DNA from: Dehalococcoidales bacterium
GTDB taxonomy: Bacteria > Chloroflexota > Dehalococcoidia > Dehalococcoidales > RBG-16-60-22
Direction of reading: 5' to 3'
NCBI GenBank assembly: GCA_030603605.1
Contig: JAUVXN010000076.1
Coordinates: 1 to 5,851, forward strand
Length of the DNA: 5,851 bases
Within the stretch, counting starts at the first letter, position 1; each line of letters opens with the position of its first letter. Position numbers and translations under genes: made by a program. Positions 5,575 to 5,851 of the stretch are shown piece after piece. Under the pieces are notes generated by a model. That model saw only the letters and a program-made list of their open reading frames with translations. It had not been told where the DNA came from and searched no databases.

Positions 5575-5851
5575 ATGAATATTGGTGTTCTTGGGGGCAC
5601 TTTTGACCCCGTCCATAACGGGCATCTTATTGTGGCTGAGGAGGTAAAAACCCGGCTAAATTTAGGTGAGATTATTTTTGTGCCCGCCGGTCAGCCGTGG
5701 CTAAAGGCGGAAAGACCTATCTCGCCGGCGGAGCACCGTCTCCAGATGTTGCGCCTGGCCCTTGCCGATAAGTCCTATTTCAAACTGTCTACTATAGAGA
5801 TAGAGCGGACTGGTCCTTCATATACCGTTGACACGATTACTGAGTTACGGG
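5575..5851 (+). CDS. nadD: Nicotinate-nucleotide adenylyltransferase, N-terminal part
   Basis: Partial gene: the first 92 codons are present, and the frame is open to the right edge. NadD joins ATP and nicotinate mononucleotide to form deamido-NAD in NAD synthesis. Seen: the nucleotidyltransferase signature GGTFDPVHNGHL (7-18) with the HxGH motif at His14-His17; FVPAGQPWLK at 35-44, the substrate loop region; SPAEHRLQML (50-59); and SYTVDTI (82-88), typical of the NadD branch. The C-terminal ISTxxR motif lies outside the window. ATG 5575 starts 5 nt after the obg TAG, with GGGAG (5559-5563) inside the end of obg as ribosome site; the two genes are probably co-transcribed and translationally coupled. 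The obg-nadD order is common in bacteria. Confidence 0.95.
   Translation, partial: MNIGVLGGTFDPVHNGHLIVAEEVKTRLNLGEIIFVPAGQPWLKAERPISPAEHRLQMLRLALADKSYFKLSTIEIERTGPSYTVDTITELR

Noticed and set aside
5174..5625. Minus-strand open frames of 100 and 93 codons at the obg-nadD junction
   Set aside because: They are antisense to two confident genes and have no family resemblance.

Overview
The window looks like a bacterial chromosome replication-origin neighbourhood. All genes left of about 2300 are on the minus strand (fmt, mazG, apgM) and all protein genes right of 2637 are on the plus strand (dnaA, obg, nadD). By hand count the plus strand is C-rich in fmt (43 G, 84 C in 1381-1620), near neutral across dnaA, and strongly G-rich in obg (90 G, 34 C in 4321-4560). 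The organism is probably a member of the Chloroflexota, class Dehalococcoidia. This is inferred from the dnaA-obg-nadD order, the archaeal-type phosphoglycerate mutase and the general look of the proteins; no database search was possible.

Left block, 1-2352. A cofactor-independent phosphoglycerate mutase (apgM) is cut by the left edge. Its leader carries a perfect hairpin repeat of MITE or REP type, a second hairpin and a partial repeat copy. A plus-strand tRNA-Pro(CGG) with a near-consensus promoter sits antisense between apgM and mazG, and ends two bases short of the mazG stop. mazG (nucleotide pyrophosphohydrolase) and fmt (initiator Met-tRNA formyltransferase) follow. Both are best read from TTG starts preceded by perfect Shine-Dalgarno sequences, which makes them 12 and 20 residues shorter than their longest open frames.

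Centre, 2293-4303. A 344-bp gap divides fmt from dnaA and contains an A8T7 tract, a candidate dnaA promoter and two palindromes. dnaA is complete but has an altered DNA-binding signature (GGRDPSAV instead of the usual GGRDHTTV type). The 305-bp gap behind dnaA carries one perfect DnaA box, a hairpin and a 70-bp tract that is 90% A+T; the strong G bias starts in that tract. This gap is the best candidate for oriC.

Right block, 4304-5851. obg (ribosome-assembly GTPase) and nadD (NAD synthesis, cut by the right edge) are five bases apart and probably co-transcribed. The genes cover initiation of replication (DnaA), initiation of translation (Fmt, tRNA-Pro), ribosome maturation (Obg), nucleotide-pool cleaning (MazG), NAD supply (NadD) and glycolysis (ApgM). 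I see no defence system, CRISPR array, transposase or phage gene. The points worth following are the origin candidate, the DnaA signature, the Obg G3 substitution and the palindromic repeat.
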